Part shown: piece by piece, positions 1 through 11,294 of the stretch
Layout of the letters: every line of letters begins with the position of its first letter
Position numbering within the stretch: the first letter of the stretch is position 1
Source of the DNA: Paraconiothyrium sp. Pb-2020
Lineage: Eukaryota > Ascomycota > Dothideomycetes > Pleosporales > Didymosphaeriaceae
DNA length: 64,000 bases
Reading direction: 5' to 3'
NCBI GenBank assembly: GCA_022419385.1
Contig: JAJUBI010000001.1
Location: 5,518,001-5,582,000 of the forward strand
Notes under the pieces: model-generated
What the model saw: the letters and a program-made list of their open reading frames with translations, nothing else
What the model was told of the DNA's origin: nothing
Databases searched by the model: none
Program-made: the position numbers and the translations under genes

Positions 1-557
1 TTACTGTCCTTGCGGCCCTGGGAGGGGACAGAGTCTGGAATTGGCTTAACAATTTTAGACGAGACGCATGGGAGGGACGAAGAAGAAGAGATTCGGCCTG
101 CCTGGCTCCGGTTACGGCGGGTGTTCATGTACGTTTCACTCGCATGGCGGATTCCCGTGAAGGAAGAGAGGTCCATGTTCTCTGCTTGAAGGTTTAGTCG
201 GCTGGAAGCGTTGCGGCGGTGAGCCAGACAAGGGCGCTTGCTAGGTGCAGACTGTGTAGCAAAAGACATTTCGTGGATGTGGAAATGCTTCGGTCCTCGA
301 TCGGTCGACCTGCGTTTTGCGATTGTCAAGCGATGGATCGGAGGCTTATATGTGGTGCTGTATGTGTCAACCATACGGCTCACAATGCGGTGGAACAATG
401 AAGAATGACCCCTGCTAATCGACCAGATAAGCAAACAATGTTGCAAGAGTTATGGTACTCCAGATGTTCTGTGTTAACAACGTCAATGATAAGCTGCTCG
501 CACTTTCCGTGCGTCTCTTTCAAGGAAGAATCACAACTTTCGAGATTTCTCCGTCGT
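1..557. other. left edge, no supported gene
   Basis: I find no open frame here with a credible start, domain or splice pattern. The small frames present are short and lack family features. The segment probably holds the 3' flank of the Pth11-like gene that ends at 558. Confidence 0.5.
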
Positions 558-1807
558 TCATGCCCTCGCAGAACCTGACATCGTACTCTCACTCGCTAAG
601 TTATTATGCACAGTACTATGCATCGTACTCGCTAATGTACTCTCCACAGTGCCCATCTCGCTCCATTCGGCAGTGCCGCCTACACTCGCCATTTCCTCTA
701 CGCTTGCCCCCGGTTCCATCGTTGTCGACTTGATCACCACCCTTCTCCTCCGCCCAGCCTCATCTCTCTGCCTTCCCTCCTCCCTCCTATTCTGCACAAA
801 CAGCATGCGAAAAGACCCGATGGATGCAACCACGATCGCAATATTCGTCTCAGCACCACTCCATACAAGCACCCACGGGGAATCCATCTGCTTCGTAACG
901 CCAATCGTGGATAACGCGGCGCGAACAATGGCGAAGGTTATGGTAATGAGGACGAGGGAGAAGACCCCAGCGAGAGCGAGGGACTGGCGCAGCGGAATCC
1001 GCGAACGCCAGAGTATGTTGAGCGGGATCGTCATAACTGTAATTGGCATCAGTTCTCCCCTATTCGTAACCAAACACCAAGCAAAGCGAAATGTGGCACT
1101 TACTGAGGATATCCGTCACCACATCCAACACCACATTGACCTTCATGTTCACAAAACTCATTGTCTGCTCCCCCGTGCAATACGGTTGCATGATTTGCTC
1201 GTACGTCCCGAAACTACACATGTACGGATACGTCGCAAATGTCGCGCAATAGGCCAACATGGTAAATGTTGTGACGCCCCACCAGTGCCATTTCATGCCA
1301 GTGATAAGGCGAGGCCCGAGCCGGTAGAAGAAAAGCAGGAAGGAGAGCTTGACACACCACAGCGAGGTGCACATGAGCATGTAGCAGATGTTGACGCCGT
1401 GGGCGTATTTGCGCACGTAATTGAGGAGATTGGGATCGAAATTCGTGGGGTCAATGGGCTCGAGCGTAAGATGCATTGTCCAGTCTAATAAGTGTTACTA
1501 GATGGTGACGGTCTTAGAGGGTAGTGTGTACACATAGAATCTACCATCCAGATAGACACAGCGCCCATGGCGGCTGCAGAGAGCCACGCGAGCAGCGCAA
1601 AGAGGTCGTCTGAGGAGAAGCACCTGAATGTCTTCCATCTGGTCCAATATCGAAGGAGTAAGAAGCAGAAGGAGAAGCCTATCATGGCCCACATGATGGG
1701 CTGCCTACCGTCAGTTGGACTCGATCGAAAGCATGATGGAACTAAGAATGACGTACCAGGAAGTCCTTTTGCTTCACGCGTATGGTATCGAAACCATAAT
1801 GCTCCAT
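558..1807 (-). CDS. Pth11-like / SAT4-family rhodopsin-type membrane protein
   Basis: Four exons join in phase: 1807-1757, 1700-1532, 1484-1104 and 1036-558, giving about 359 residues. The start at 1807 (MEHYGFDTIRV) was chosen because its exon ends at a GTACGT donor and joins to PIMWAMIGF at a GGCAG acceptor. The protein has several hydrophobic segments, a loop with paired cysteines (YPYMCSFGTYEQ, QPYCTG) and the family-like stretch DILIMTIPLNILWRSRIPLR, which appears only after splicing at 1104/1036. The tail from about residue 270 is basic, then Ser/Thr-rich, and probably cytosolic. Members of this fungal 7-TM family include Pth11, a surface sensor of Magnaporthe; most are uncharacterised. 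The ligand cannot be told from sequence. It stands alone, over 1.4 kb from the next gene. Confidence 0.85.
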
Positions 1808-3246
1808 GCCGGTGCCTCTCCCCACCACAAGAACCTCCAGACCCATTTCAGTCATCGTTGACTATCATATCAACGAGACGCAGGAGAAAGCTGTTATGGC
1901 GAGACGCCTCCGTTACGAGGAACCGAGGATCATGAAGTCGGCAGACTGTGGGCAGAGCCGTTCCCCGCCTCAAAAGGAACTGTGCCCGTCTGTCGGCACG
2001 GGAGGCTATCTCCACGCCATGGAACGGGATCGCACTAGCTTCGAGTCTTAGCCATCAATGGCCAGCGTCGTGCTGATATGGCGCACGTGCGTGATCCTTT
2101 GGGGTGCGCACGGACAATGGGCATCCTGAGCACGAGCCGTGAGGTCGACGGCGTGGGAACGTTGGCTGATTGGTGAAGTTGGACGGTTGATCTGCGATGA
2201 AGCTTTGGTGCTCTTGTACCCTTGACGGGCGAAGCGTTGAAACACACTCGATCTGGACTCTTATCACACTCGACCTAAGAGCGTAGCCAATAGATTCCTC
2301 ACCCCTAAACCTATATTATCAATCCCAATCCTACTTAAGTCGACTTCAGGTCCAGTGTGTGTGAACGCGTGTCTCTTGACGGCAGTTCATTTATACCCGT
2401 TACACAAGATCTCATCTGCTGAGATGATAAGACTCATGCCGCAAGACGAAGCACAAAATCTTCGGCCGTTGCTGCTTTTCTAGAGTTGTGAAGTACTTAG
2501 TCTAGGAAGCATTCGGGAGCAGCCAGTCGCGAGACGGGGGCATAGCGTCTGCAAGATGTTCGGGTGCAAGATGTTCGGGTGTCTGCAACCGAGGAATCTA
2601 GAGAGATAACAAGACTGGCCTGTCAAAAGAAAACATTGATGGTGAGGGTAGACAAAGCTGAAGAGATATTGCGAGGCGGGTGGCAGACGTTGCCTCTAAG
2701 GATAAGACCCTGCAGCTGAACGCGTCAAACACGCGCTTAAAGCTAGTTGTGAGGCTCGACCTGCCGATCGCAGTGAAATAACTTGCTTTTTCTATTATTT
2801 GTCCGCAGTGGACAAACTCCTGCGACCCGGGTATAGGTGTAGTTTTCCCAGACTAGCTCACAGAACACTACTCGGGCAGTTGGAATAGGTGTAGCCAAGT
2901 TCGTAATATTCTTTGCGATCAAACGCATATCCCAAGCCAAGTTTTCATTGAGCCTCACCGTGAAGTGCCAAGCGCGAGAACGCCCCTGATAGATCATGTG
3001 ATTGTCGGCTAAGGTCGGAGAAGCCCACCAACAGACCCCCTGGGCCCCGCTCGGCAATAACGCGCATGCGGAAATCTCCGACCGGCGAACCTTACATTTA
3101 GGATCAACCTGAACTCATACCTAGGTATCGCAAGCGGTGATGGGTGCGTGGTGAGGTGACATTGTCTGTGTGGATAATTCATATCTGTTCATAACGGGTA
3201 TCATACCTAGACGTCCTCAATGCTTGCATATTCGCGATGCGCAAAC
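1808..3246. other. intergenic, 1.4 kb
   Basis: It holds the promoter of the Pth11-like gene and the 3' flank of APC8. A 104-codon open frame at 2743-3057 (-) has no recognisable feature and is not called. The only structure I see is the short tandem repeat at 2551-2580. Confidence 0.5.
2551..2580. repeat. 15-bp tandem duplication
   Basis: The unit GCAAGATGTTCGGGT occurs twice in a row without mismatch. No coding frame uses it. It looks like a simple slippage duplication. Confidence 0.85.
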
Positions 3247-5282
3247 TTAAGGTGTTTCCAGCCCATCATGCCTCCCTCTTTCCATCCTGGCTCGTATGTC
3301 CCTGACGAGTGCTTTTGCGTCCTCTACCTCTACACCATCCTGGCACAATTCGTTGGCGAGCTCCATAGCTCTCTGGTAAACGCCGCGCATGTACTCCCAG
3401 CGAGCCAGCCATAGTCGCGCTTTGCTGGTCGTAGCTGTGACGCCCACACCGCCACCCGCATCGGGGTTTGACTCATCGAAATCAGGTCCTTCTTCTTGAG
3501 CGAGAACCAGCTCCATGTATGCAGCGCATTCCTGCATGTCGTGAAGGCGTTCGTAGAGTAGCGCAATCTGATAGAGAACTTCGGGGTCGAGTATTCCCCC
3601 GCCAAGCGCAGACATGTCTCCAGAGCCGAACGACGACCCTGCCCCTGCATCGTAGTATGATCCAGCTACCAAGGCGCGCTTGTATGCCCGAATGCCGTTT
3701 GTGATTTTTCCCACTTTACCGAAACATTGCCCAACGGCCATCCACATCTTGGGATCGAAAGGGCGAAGGGCTGTGGCGCGCTGATGATAGAATAGAGCAT
3801 ACGAGTGCATTTCCAGCAACTCATACGTATGCCCCAGACCGTACCAGGCGCGATAGTCCTTGCGATTTACATCTACCGCACGTCTGTAGGAGTCGATCGC
3901 CGCATGTGTGTTCTTCATCTCGACAAATTCGTGACCCATTAAAGTCCATGCCGACAAGAAGCTTCTGTCAAGGACCAAAGCTCGTCTGAAATACATTACA
4001 GCTTTCTCATGATCCGATTTCAAAGAGTAGTAATTCCCAATAACACAACAGGTCTCGGGTCGAAATTTGTCGGTGTTCGAAGCAAGCTGAGCCAGGAAGG
4101 CCAATTTGGGTCGCGTGCCCATTACATACAGTATATTGGAGTAATTGTCGAGATGATCGAGACGATGCGGCTCAGCTAGCAGTATATCGGAGAAGACCTT
4201 CTCCGCTTGGTCGAAGTCTTTCGTATGATAGTACAGCATTCCACGTTGCGATTGGAGGAACGCAGACGTCGGGAATATGGTCAGTATGTTGGTGAGAGAC
4301 TCGTGGACCTGTTCGTCGGCGCGATAGAGCTCCTGCGATGCTGTGACGTGGAAGATGAAGGCCATGAGATTCCGCGGCAGCCGTGGGACAATCTCATCCA
4401 GCTACCAAGTGTTAGCCCGTGCATAGCTCCAAGGGCTCCTTCATACCTCTTCTGCGGTCCCCAAAAGACTGGCAAGCTCTTGCCAAGCGGCCCAATTGAA
4501 CGTGTAGTAAGTCACGCTCTGGATGAGGTAGTCCTTGGCCAGGCTCTCGTTCTTACCCTTGGCCAGGATGATGCCGTACAGATACTCCAACCATCCCTGT
4601 GGTTGCCTCCCACCCGAAGGAAGATTGACGAACCATTCCTCCAGTACTGCCGAGATGCCCTGCAGTTCCTTGTTTATAACGCCACCATCACGTGGGCCTA
4701 GTATGACCTCACTGTCCTCGTTCACGCGCCGTTCGCCAGCTAAGTATTTTGCATACAATGCCAGAAAGAGGCTCTTCTGGCTAAGCCCTTGGACTGACTC
4801 TGATAGTCGAGTTCTTGTTTTGGTCGGCGTGCCTTGCCTGGCCTTGCCTTTGCCTTTTGATTTGGCCGAGGGAGGCGATGAGCTAATTACAGAGCCTTTC
4901 GGCAGGGCACTGGGCAGGAAGACGGCGGCACATCGGTCATACTCGCGACAGTCGAAGAAGGATTTGGCAAGGAGGTACTTGTGTATTTCGCGGGCTTCGA
5001 GTCGTAGTTCGATCGGATCCTTGGGTACGGCGCTGGGCGTGTGAGGCGGCGCATCGGACATGGGCGAATCCACGTCGGTGAGGGCATCGTCATCGTCCGA
5101 TTCCGGAAACGAGTTGAGGAGCTCTGCAGCCCTAGTGAGCATCAGTACAGAGAATGGTCAGCATATCGTCACCCGGCGTACCATTTGGAAGCGTGGTAGA
5201 GGCCGCGCTCGGAGCAGCATATCACGGCGTCCTGCAGCTGCGCCTTCAGCTGGGCGGCGTCGGCCTGCGAAAGCGAGCCCAT
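3247..5282 (-). CDS. cdc23: anaphase-promoting complex subunit 8 (Cdc23)
   Basis: This is a TPR scaffold subunit of the APC/C, the nuclear E3 ubiquitin ligase that drives mitotic exit. Exons 5282-5182, 5131-4447 and 4401-3247 join in phase to 646 residues, a normal length. The first exon gives MGSLSQADAAQLKAQLQDAV and splices to read SKWAAELLNS, as expected for the family. Residues about 80-110 form a Ser/Pro/Lys linker. From about residue 260 onward there are tandem TPRs, including DYRAWYGLGHTYELLEMHSY and AWTLMGHEFVEMKNTHAA. A Gly/Ser-rich insert (about residues 500-515) interrupts the late repeats. It is divergent from FPP synthase with 276 bp between start codons. The identification rests on the TPR series and the N-terminal match; Cdc16 and Cdc27 fit less well. 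Confidence 0.93.
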
Positions 5283-5558
5283 TGCGGAGGGCGGCGGTGA
5301 CGGTGCCTATCGCATACGGAGCGCGTAACCAGTCGATGAATGCGCGGTAATGGACAATTCGAGCGACGCGAATGCGCGTGGAGATGCTTGGCTTCCTGTT
5401 CGGCATGTTCCTGTTTAGGAAGTGGGGCAACAAACAATGCCGGCCAAGGAACAACCTTCGCCCGCCCCCGCCAATTTTCTCATTGACCGCCTCCACCCGC
5501 CCTCCGCTTCACATCTGACGGTTCCCTTGGATATTCGTCTAGAAGCATTCTCGCAAAG
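5283..5558. promoter_or_regulatory. shared divergent promoter of cdc23 and FPP synthase
   Basis: The two start codons are 276 bp apart and point away from each other, so this segment must hold both core promoters. A C/T-rich stretch lies before the synthase start (about 5461-5520). No clear TATA box is seen, as is common for housekeeping genes. Confidence 0.6.
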
Positions 5559-6655
5559 ATGCCGACTACTTTGAAAGAGTTCGAGAGCGTGTGGCCCCGT
5601 ATCAGGGACGACGTTGCGGAGCACGCCAAAAGTTACAAACTGCCCCAGCAGCCCCTTGATTGGTTCGTTCAGGTACTTGCAGAGAGCCCTGACCCAGAGT
5701 CCCACCAACTCATACGTGCATCTAGTCGCTCGACTACAACACCGTAGGCGGAAAATGCAACCGTGGCATGTCTGTTGTGTACACTTCGTCCATCTTGCTC
5801 AACAAGGCCCTTGACCCATCATCCGAGGACTACTTCCAGGCTGCTCTTCTCGGATGGATGATCGAACTTCTTCAGGCTTTCTTCTTGGTCTCAGACGACA
5901 TCATGGATGCCTCCAAGACCCGCCGTGGACAGCCTTGCTGGTATCTCAAGCCCGGTGTCGGCATGGTCGCCATCAACGATGCCTTCATGCTGGAGTCAGC
6001 CATCTACGTGCTCCTTAAGAAGCATTTCCGCCAGCACAAGAGCTACGTGGATATGATCGAGCTCTTCCACGAAGTCACCTTCCAGACTGAGCTTGGCCAG
6101 CAATGTGATCTGCTGACGGCCCCTGAGGACCATGTCGACCTCGACAACTTCAGCTTGGAGAAATTCTCCTTCATCGTCATCTTCAAGACTGCATACTACT
6201 CCTTCTACCTCCCTGTTGCCCTTGCTCTGTACTACATCGGCGCAGCTACGCCCAAGAACCTCCAGACGTCTTTGGACATCTTGATCCCGATGGGCGAGTA
6301 TTTCCAGGCACAGGATGATTACCTGGATGCGTTTGCCGATCCTGAGGTCCTTGGGAAGATCGGCACCGATATTCAGGACAATAAGTGCTCTTGGGTCGTC
6401 AACCAGGCGCTGAAGAAGGTGACTCCCGAGCAGCGAAAGGTTCTCGAGGAGAACTATGGTCGAAAAGACGCCCAGAAAGAGGCCAAGGTGAAGGAACTTT
6501 ACCACGAGCTAAAGCTGGCCGAATTCTACCAGCAGTGGGAGGAGGAGCGCGTGGCTGACTTGAGAGCGAAGATTGCGCAGGTGGATGAGAGCGAGGGCTT
6601 GAAGAAGGAAGTCTTCGAGGCGTTCCTAAAGAAAATTTACAAGCGCAGCAAGTAA
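5559..6655 (+). CDS. erg20: farnesyl diphosphate synthase
   Basis: The enzyme condenses dimethylallyl and then geranyl diphosphate with isopentenyl diphosphate to give FPP, the branch point to sterols, dolichol, ubiquinone and prenylated proteins; it is cytosolic. Exons 5559-5672 and 5726-6655 join as DWFVQ/SLDYNTVGGK to give 347 residues, the usual fungal length. The first Asp-rich motif DDIMD is at about 95-99 with following RRGQPCW, and the second, DDYLD, is at about 235-239. Other family blocks are FHEVTFQTELGQ, FKTAYYSFYLP and IGTDIQDNKCSW. The C-terminus YKRSK equals that of yeast Erg20. All catalytic motifs are intact. Chain-length residues before DDIMD read AFFLVS, consistent with FPP rather than GGPP. 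Confidence 0.97.
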
Positions 6656-6967
6656 ACGCAGCGCGTCCCGCTATACGATACCCAACAAGGATGATGATTC
6701 ATGATCGAAAGCAGCAATATACACGACTTACATATAGTAATGCTTTCGATGAGGTCCGGTCATCGTCTCATCATCTCCAAACGTGCGAACTCGACCAGCT
6801 TCCATCCGACGCCCAAATTGGACATTGCTTCGCGTATCCAAGGCGGTGGAAGAGCCCACCTCTCCATGTGTTTAGCACTGGGGATTATCTACGCCGTCTC
6901 ATTCTGGAAATATCAGCCAAACATTCAACGGACCTCTTCTTTTAACCGCAATAACTCATTAGCTTTA
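6656..6967. other. convergent 3' region
   Basis: The FPP synthase and the zinc GTPase end toward each other here. I see nothing beyond 3' UTR-like sequence. Confidence 0.5.
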
Positions 6968-8766
6968 CTAGTGGGTATGGTTATGGCCAGCGTGGTTATG
7001 CTCTCCGTCTTCCGCCCGCCCCCACTCGGCCCAATAGCTATCATCCCATATCTCTTGTAACTTTTCTTCTTGTTCCTCCTCACTCAGTTTACGATCATGC
7101 ATCACACCCTCCCACTTGCGCATCTCAGCACGACTCAATAGACAGCTATCTAGCATCTTTGTCAGCCCTTCCATGTCCAAATCCTCGCCAATGAGGACGA
7201 GCTCCTGCCGACGATCGCCCCACTCGCCCTCGAAGTCAGCTTTGATATTTCGCATTGTGTCTTCATCGGCATTCCACTCGTCGTCCGATACAGTGCAAAA
7301 CCACGGCATCTCCGAGCCGAGCGTCAACATAGCGCCAGCGGTACTCCACGAGCCCATCTGGCCGGGTCGAGTAGCAAGCCAGAAGATGCCCTTGCTGCGA
7401 TGCAGGCCACGGAAAAGGGGACAAGCCTTCTTGTTCGCGAGGATCTCGCTAGAGTCCACAGGGGGTTGAACCTCGCTATCCTCGCTCGCAGTATCTGAAT
7501 TGTCCGTGTTATTGCTGCCCGCGTCCGCGTCCGAGCCAGCGCCGCTCATGTCCTCGTCCTCGTTTTCATCGTCTGGTTCATCCTGTAGTAGGATAAACTT
7601 GCCTTCCAATGCACGATATAGCTTCAACGGATCGAATGGTCTTCGAGCTCGGTAGACAAAGCTACCAATTCCGTATCTGAACTCATGTCAGAAAATCTTC
7701 CATGCGGCACTGTGCAATACTTACTCTAGCGTCTCGGGCTTCGGCGCTACACGCTTTTTCCCGTGTACATCCATTACGGTCATCTCGTGTAAACTCCTCA
7801 ACCACCCCGGACTCGCAATCGCCTCCGCAAAGTCGAACTTCCCCGTATTTAGCATCTCCTTGACATTCACTTTAGAGTACTTTGACTCAATAATCTTCGC
7901 CGTAGGATTCAGTGTCTTGACATATGCCCGCACCCGACCGAGCGTCTTCCGGTCGACCATGTCAACCTTGTTCACAATGACCACGTTTGCGAACTCGAGC
8001 TGATCCGCGAAGAGATCAGAGATAGTGCGCTGGTCTTCCTCCGGCACATCGTCCTTGCCGAATCTATCTTGTAAGAACTCGGCGGTGTCAAACTCGGAGA
8101 AAAACCGGAAGGCGTCTACGACGGTAACCATGATGTCGACTGTGGCAATGGACTTGAGGCCGCCGAGCTGAGCACTAGACATGTTCAGCTGGTGAGAACA
8201 AGGTGATGCGATTTGCTTACACTTTCAAGAATGTCTCCCGCTCCTCGGTCTCCATGCCCTCAGCATCCACCATCGCCTCCGTCAGCTCCGCCGTAAATGT
8301 CTCTGCGACCTGCTGCGGCTCGCTAATCCCAGAACTCTCAACAACGACGTGGTCGAAGCCCTGGTCGCTCCACGCCAAGCGCGCGAGCTCAGTGAGCAGG
8401 TCCTCTCGCAACGTGCAACAGATGCATCCGTTCTGCATCTGAATGACCTTCTCCTTGACCACTCGCTCTGCAACGTCTTCACCTTCCTTCGCGTTGGAGG
8501 AAGAACCACTTCGAGTGATCAGGTTACCATCGACATTCACGGCGGCCATATCGTTAACGATGACCGCTATGCGCAGACCATGGGGTGACTGCAGGATGTG
8601 TTGTAGAAGTGTCGTCTTTCCACTTCCCTATGGCTCACCATCAGCACAAATCTACTGACCATGCTCAACTTCTACATGACCTTACTCACAAGAAATCCCG
8701 ACAACACCGTTACAGGCAACGGCTTCTTCCTTCTGCCACCCTCAATACCTTCTTTTCTCCAGCCAT
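6968..8766 (-). CDS. COG0523 / CobW-type metal-chaperone GTPase (Zng1-like)
   Basis: COG0523 GTPases deliver metal; eukaryotic Zng1 hands zinc to methionine aminopeptidase. The resolved exons are a piece ending at 8690, then 8627-8221, 8174-7725 and 7676-6968, all in phase. Spliced motifs in order are LSGFLGSGKTTLL (Walker A, across the first intron), NGCICCTLRED (the CxCC zinc-binding motif), VVVESSGISEP, VTVVDA and NKVDM (G4). A CobW C-terminal domain follows from KLYRALEGKF, with an acidic Ser/Asn insert and GIFWLATRPGQMGSWS. The tail HNHAGHNHTH is a likely extra metal site. The 5' end is a problem. The only nearby ATG (8766, MAGEKK) is one base out of frame with KKPLPVTVLSG, and no in-frame ATG lies upstream. 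The start given is provisional: an assembly indel, a true frameshift or a missed exon could explain it. Confidence 0.85.
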
Positions 8767-8852
8767 TTTTCCTTGCACGAACGTAAAGATCCGATACACG
8801 GCAGGTTATAGGATGCAAAAACTCATTAAAGAGGGGAAGTTGGAAACGGGTG

Positions 8853-8859
8853 TTTTATA
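8853..8859 (-). promoter_or_regulatory. TATA-like element before the zinc GTPase
   Basis: On the minus strand this reads TATAAAA, 87 bp upstream of the ATG at 8766. The spacing suits a fungal core promoter and supports a start near 8766 rather than a distant upstream exon. Confidence 0.45.
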
Positions 8860-10380
8860 TGCTGCTTTCGTGGGGTTGGCCATTGAGCACCTCGATGGTG
8901 GCGCCGCGCATCATCGGGAAACAAATGTGTCTGATTGGTGGAGGGTCGCTCGGAAAGACGTCAGATTGGATAACGCACATTGGTCAAAGAAATCAAAATC
9001 GATCTCTGTATGTCTGGAGGGGTATAGAGTTGCGGTTGTTCGCGTCGGTGTGGGTGCGCTTCAGGACGTTCGCGAGTCGCGCAACACTTACAATTCCCTC
9101 TCGCTCGCCATACGCCGATAAGAGGGATGAACATCATTTCAGACTAGTGATATCTGGACGTCGTGTGCGATCATGGAGCGTTTTGGCGCAGTGACAAGAA
9201 TGGCCGTCGTTTGTCAAAGCGGTGCAGAACTGCACCAAGTCGCGACGCGTCGCCCGCACATCTTTCTACGACACATGTCTGGATTCGAAAACATCTTCAG
9301 CGCTAATGGCTACACTAAACTTCTAATACCGCGATGATGTCCAGGTGCTCGTCGTACCACCCTGGTCCTAGAGAACTAAAGTCATTCCTTGTTCTTCTGA
9401 GGAAAAAGACACCCAATCGATGGTTGGGCACACAATCAGTGAACCTGAACGCACACAATTTGAGTTTTCAGCCTTGTCTGGTGAGAAACCAGCGCGCCTT
9501 CGACCATGCAGTTATGCCGCGGATCTGGTCCCTGGCGTATCTCTTACAGCTTGAACTCAACAGAGCGTAGGCGGACAGGAAATGAATACGGGGAGGTGAC
9601 TACCAGGGGATAAGATAGCCATATTACCTGTTCATGGATCTCACAGTCGACGCCCCCTCCTTCGAAATTCGACATTGGATGCTGAGTGCAAGTTATGAGC
9701 TATAAGCTTCACGAACACAATTCGCGCAAGAATTCTGGATCAATATTGTGAATCAAGCTTACAGCCTACGAAGGGGGTAATGATCCAGAACTAAGGAACC
9801 CTCGTGGCTGCCCTCGAGAACAAAATAGAAACGATCCCTACAAAAGGACGTTCCCGTAGCTTATGCAGAGATGTATATGATGCCACATGAAATCCGGAAA
9901 TTGGGAAAACCGATGCTCTGGAGTCGAATATATAAGAACTGTAGTGAAGCGGCGGTGCGAACAAAGTTTGATGATGAATTATGCACTGAGGGACTACGCC
10001 GCAGTCGGCTCGGCTCGCTGCATAGGCCGTCAACCCAAACCCAGAACTCAAGTGCAATCCCTCATCAATTCAGGAACGTTCTCTACTGTACTCGTGACAG
10101 AAACTTGCCTTTCACTGAAAGACAATTCACCTGAGGGGACAAGCGACGATTGCGAACTCAATTCCGGGGTGCAGTGCCGACATCGCAACAGCCTCTATTC
10201 ACCGACTCGCTCAACATCGTGAGATTGGTGCCCTACGTCTGTACCTGATCTCCACAGGAAACTTCTGAAAAGAGACTGATTGGTGTTCTGCATAAACGTA
10301 GGAGTGTGACGACTTTTGTGCGACCAATAGTAAGACGCAAGTCAGGTTAAAGATGGGCGCTTAACGCATAACGAAGGATG
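8860..10380. other. intergenic, 1.5 kb
   Basis: Several frames of 80-180 codons are open on the plus strand, but none shows a domain, signal peptide or consistent splice pattern. I treat the stretch as promoter and spacer. Confidence 0.5.
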
Positions 10381-10403
10381 ATTGGTCGTGCGGCACGACC
10401 AAT
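10381..10403. promoter_or_regulatory. 23-bp palindrome built from two CCAAT boxes
   Basis: The half-site ATTGGTCGTGC is followed by one G and then its exact reverse complement, so each arm ends in a CCAAT pentamer. A third partial copy (GTGCGACCAAT) lies about 60 bp upstream at 10318-10328. CCAAT is the core site of the fungal HAP/CBF complex. The palindrome is about 400 bp upstream of the secreted-protein gene at 10799, the only promoter it could plausibly serve. Confidence 0.6.
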
Positions 10404-10484
10404 GTCAACACCATTCACACACGCGTGACCGACATCTACAATCACCTGGCCGAGCAGAGCATCTAGGGATGATGTCAATTTTGG

Positions 10485-10492
10485 TATATAAT
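10485..10492 (+). promoter_or_regulatory. TATA box of the secreted-protein gene
   Basis: TATATAAT lies 307 bp upstream of the ATG at 10799, followed by pyrimidine-rich sequence. This would imply a 5' UTR of about 250 bases. Confidence 0.5.
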
Positions 10493-10798
10493 GGGAGCGC
10501 GGATTTTGCTCGCTACCCTTTGCTTTGATTTCCGCAGGCTTATACTACGCCTCATCTCATCACGGCTCACGGGCTCGGCGCAGCTGCACTCACTGGCCCT
10601 TGACTCTGTGCCTCTCCCACCTCGTACTATTGTGACCCCACGCTAGGGCCCACTCCCAATTGAACTTCGTGCCCGGCCCCAATCGCAGCTATTAAAGCTT
10701 AGCTCATCCACCCAACTTCAGGGAACCTCGATTGACCGAAAGCCGAAAGCCAGTTGCCAGAGTCGACCACACAGATTTCGTTCACGAAAACCTTCAAG

Positions 10799-11294
10799 AT
10801 GCAGCTTTTCTCTCTCTTCATCGCCCTTTTCGGGCTATCCACCACGTTCGCCGCAGCCAACCAATGCACGGGCAACAAAAGCAATGCCGGCTACTGCGAG
10901 GTCCTTACCTACGTAGATGTCACCAACAACAACGGCTCTCCGCCATCGACATCACAATGCGAGTCTTCTTGCAAGGATGTACTGACGGATGCTGGCGACT
11001 GGAGCGTAAGCTTCAAAAACCAAGCAGCGGGCTACGTACAACATATGGTCAACTCTGCGTGCAGCTTCAGTGTCGGAAGGGTAAGTGTTTTCCAGGTCTT
11101 TAGGGTGTTGCTTTACTGACAGCGGGGAGGGTAACGGTGAACCGAGTAACTACCAGTTCTTTATGGATAACCAGGACATTGTCGACATTTTGGACGAGGT
11201 CAATCGCAGGTTCGGTCCGGCGCACACGGGCAAAGTATCGGCGCAGGGAACAATGAGGTGTCAGGGTCATCTTGCAACTTGGTACGTGGATTAG
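10799..11294 (+). CDS. small secreted six-cysteine protein, effector-like
   Basis: The protein starts MQLFSLFIALFGLSTTFA, a textbook signal peptide of about 18-20 residues. The ATG at 10799 was preferred because an upstream in-frame near-cognate start would bury the signal. The first exon runs to 11080 (donor GTAAGT). With an acceptor GGGGAG at 11129 the second exon is 11130-11294, giving 148 residues. The nearer acceptor at 11122 would hit a stop after three codons. The mature chain has six cysteines (QC, YC, QCESSC, SAC, MRC), an even number fitting three disulfides. A conserved-looking block, FFMDNQDIVDILDEV, follows the intron. I do not recognise the family. Size, cysteine content and secretion fit a fungal effector or antimicrobial-type protein, but that is inference. 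Confidence 0.75.

Noticed and set aside
649..1488. 279-codon plus-strand frame over the first Pth11-like gene
   Set aside because: It is antisense to exons with clear family features and contains none itself.
2743..3057. 104-codon minus-strand frame
   Set aside because: No domain, signal or splice support; single short frame in a promoter region.
8585..9194. Two plus-strand frames of 110-180 codons overlapping the start of the zinc GTPase
   Set aside because: They overlap coding sequence and a TATA-like element on the other strand and show no protein features.
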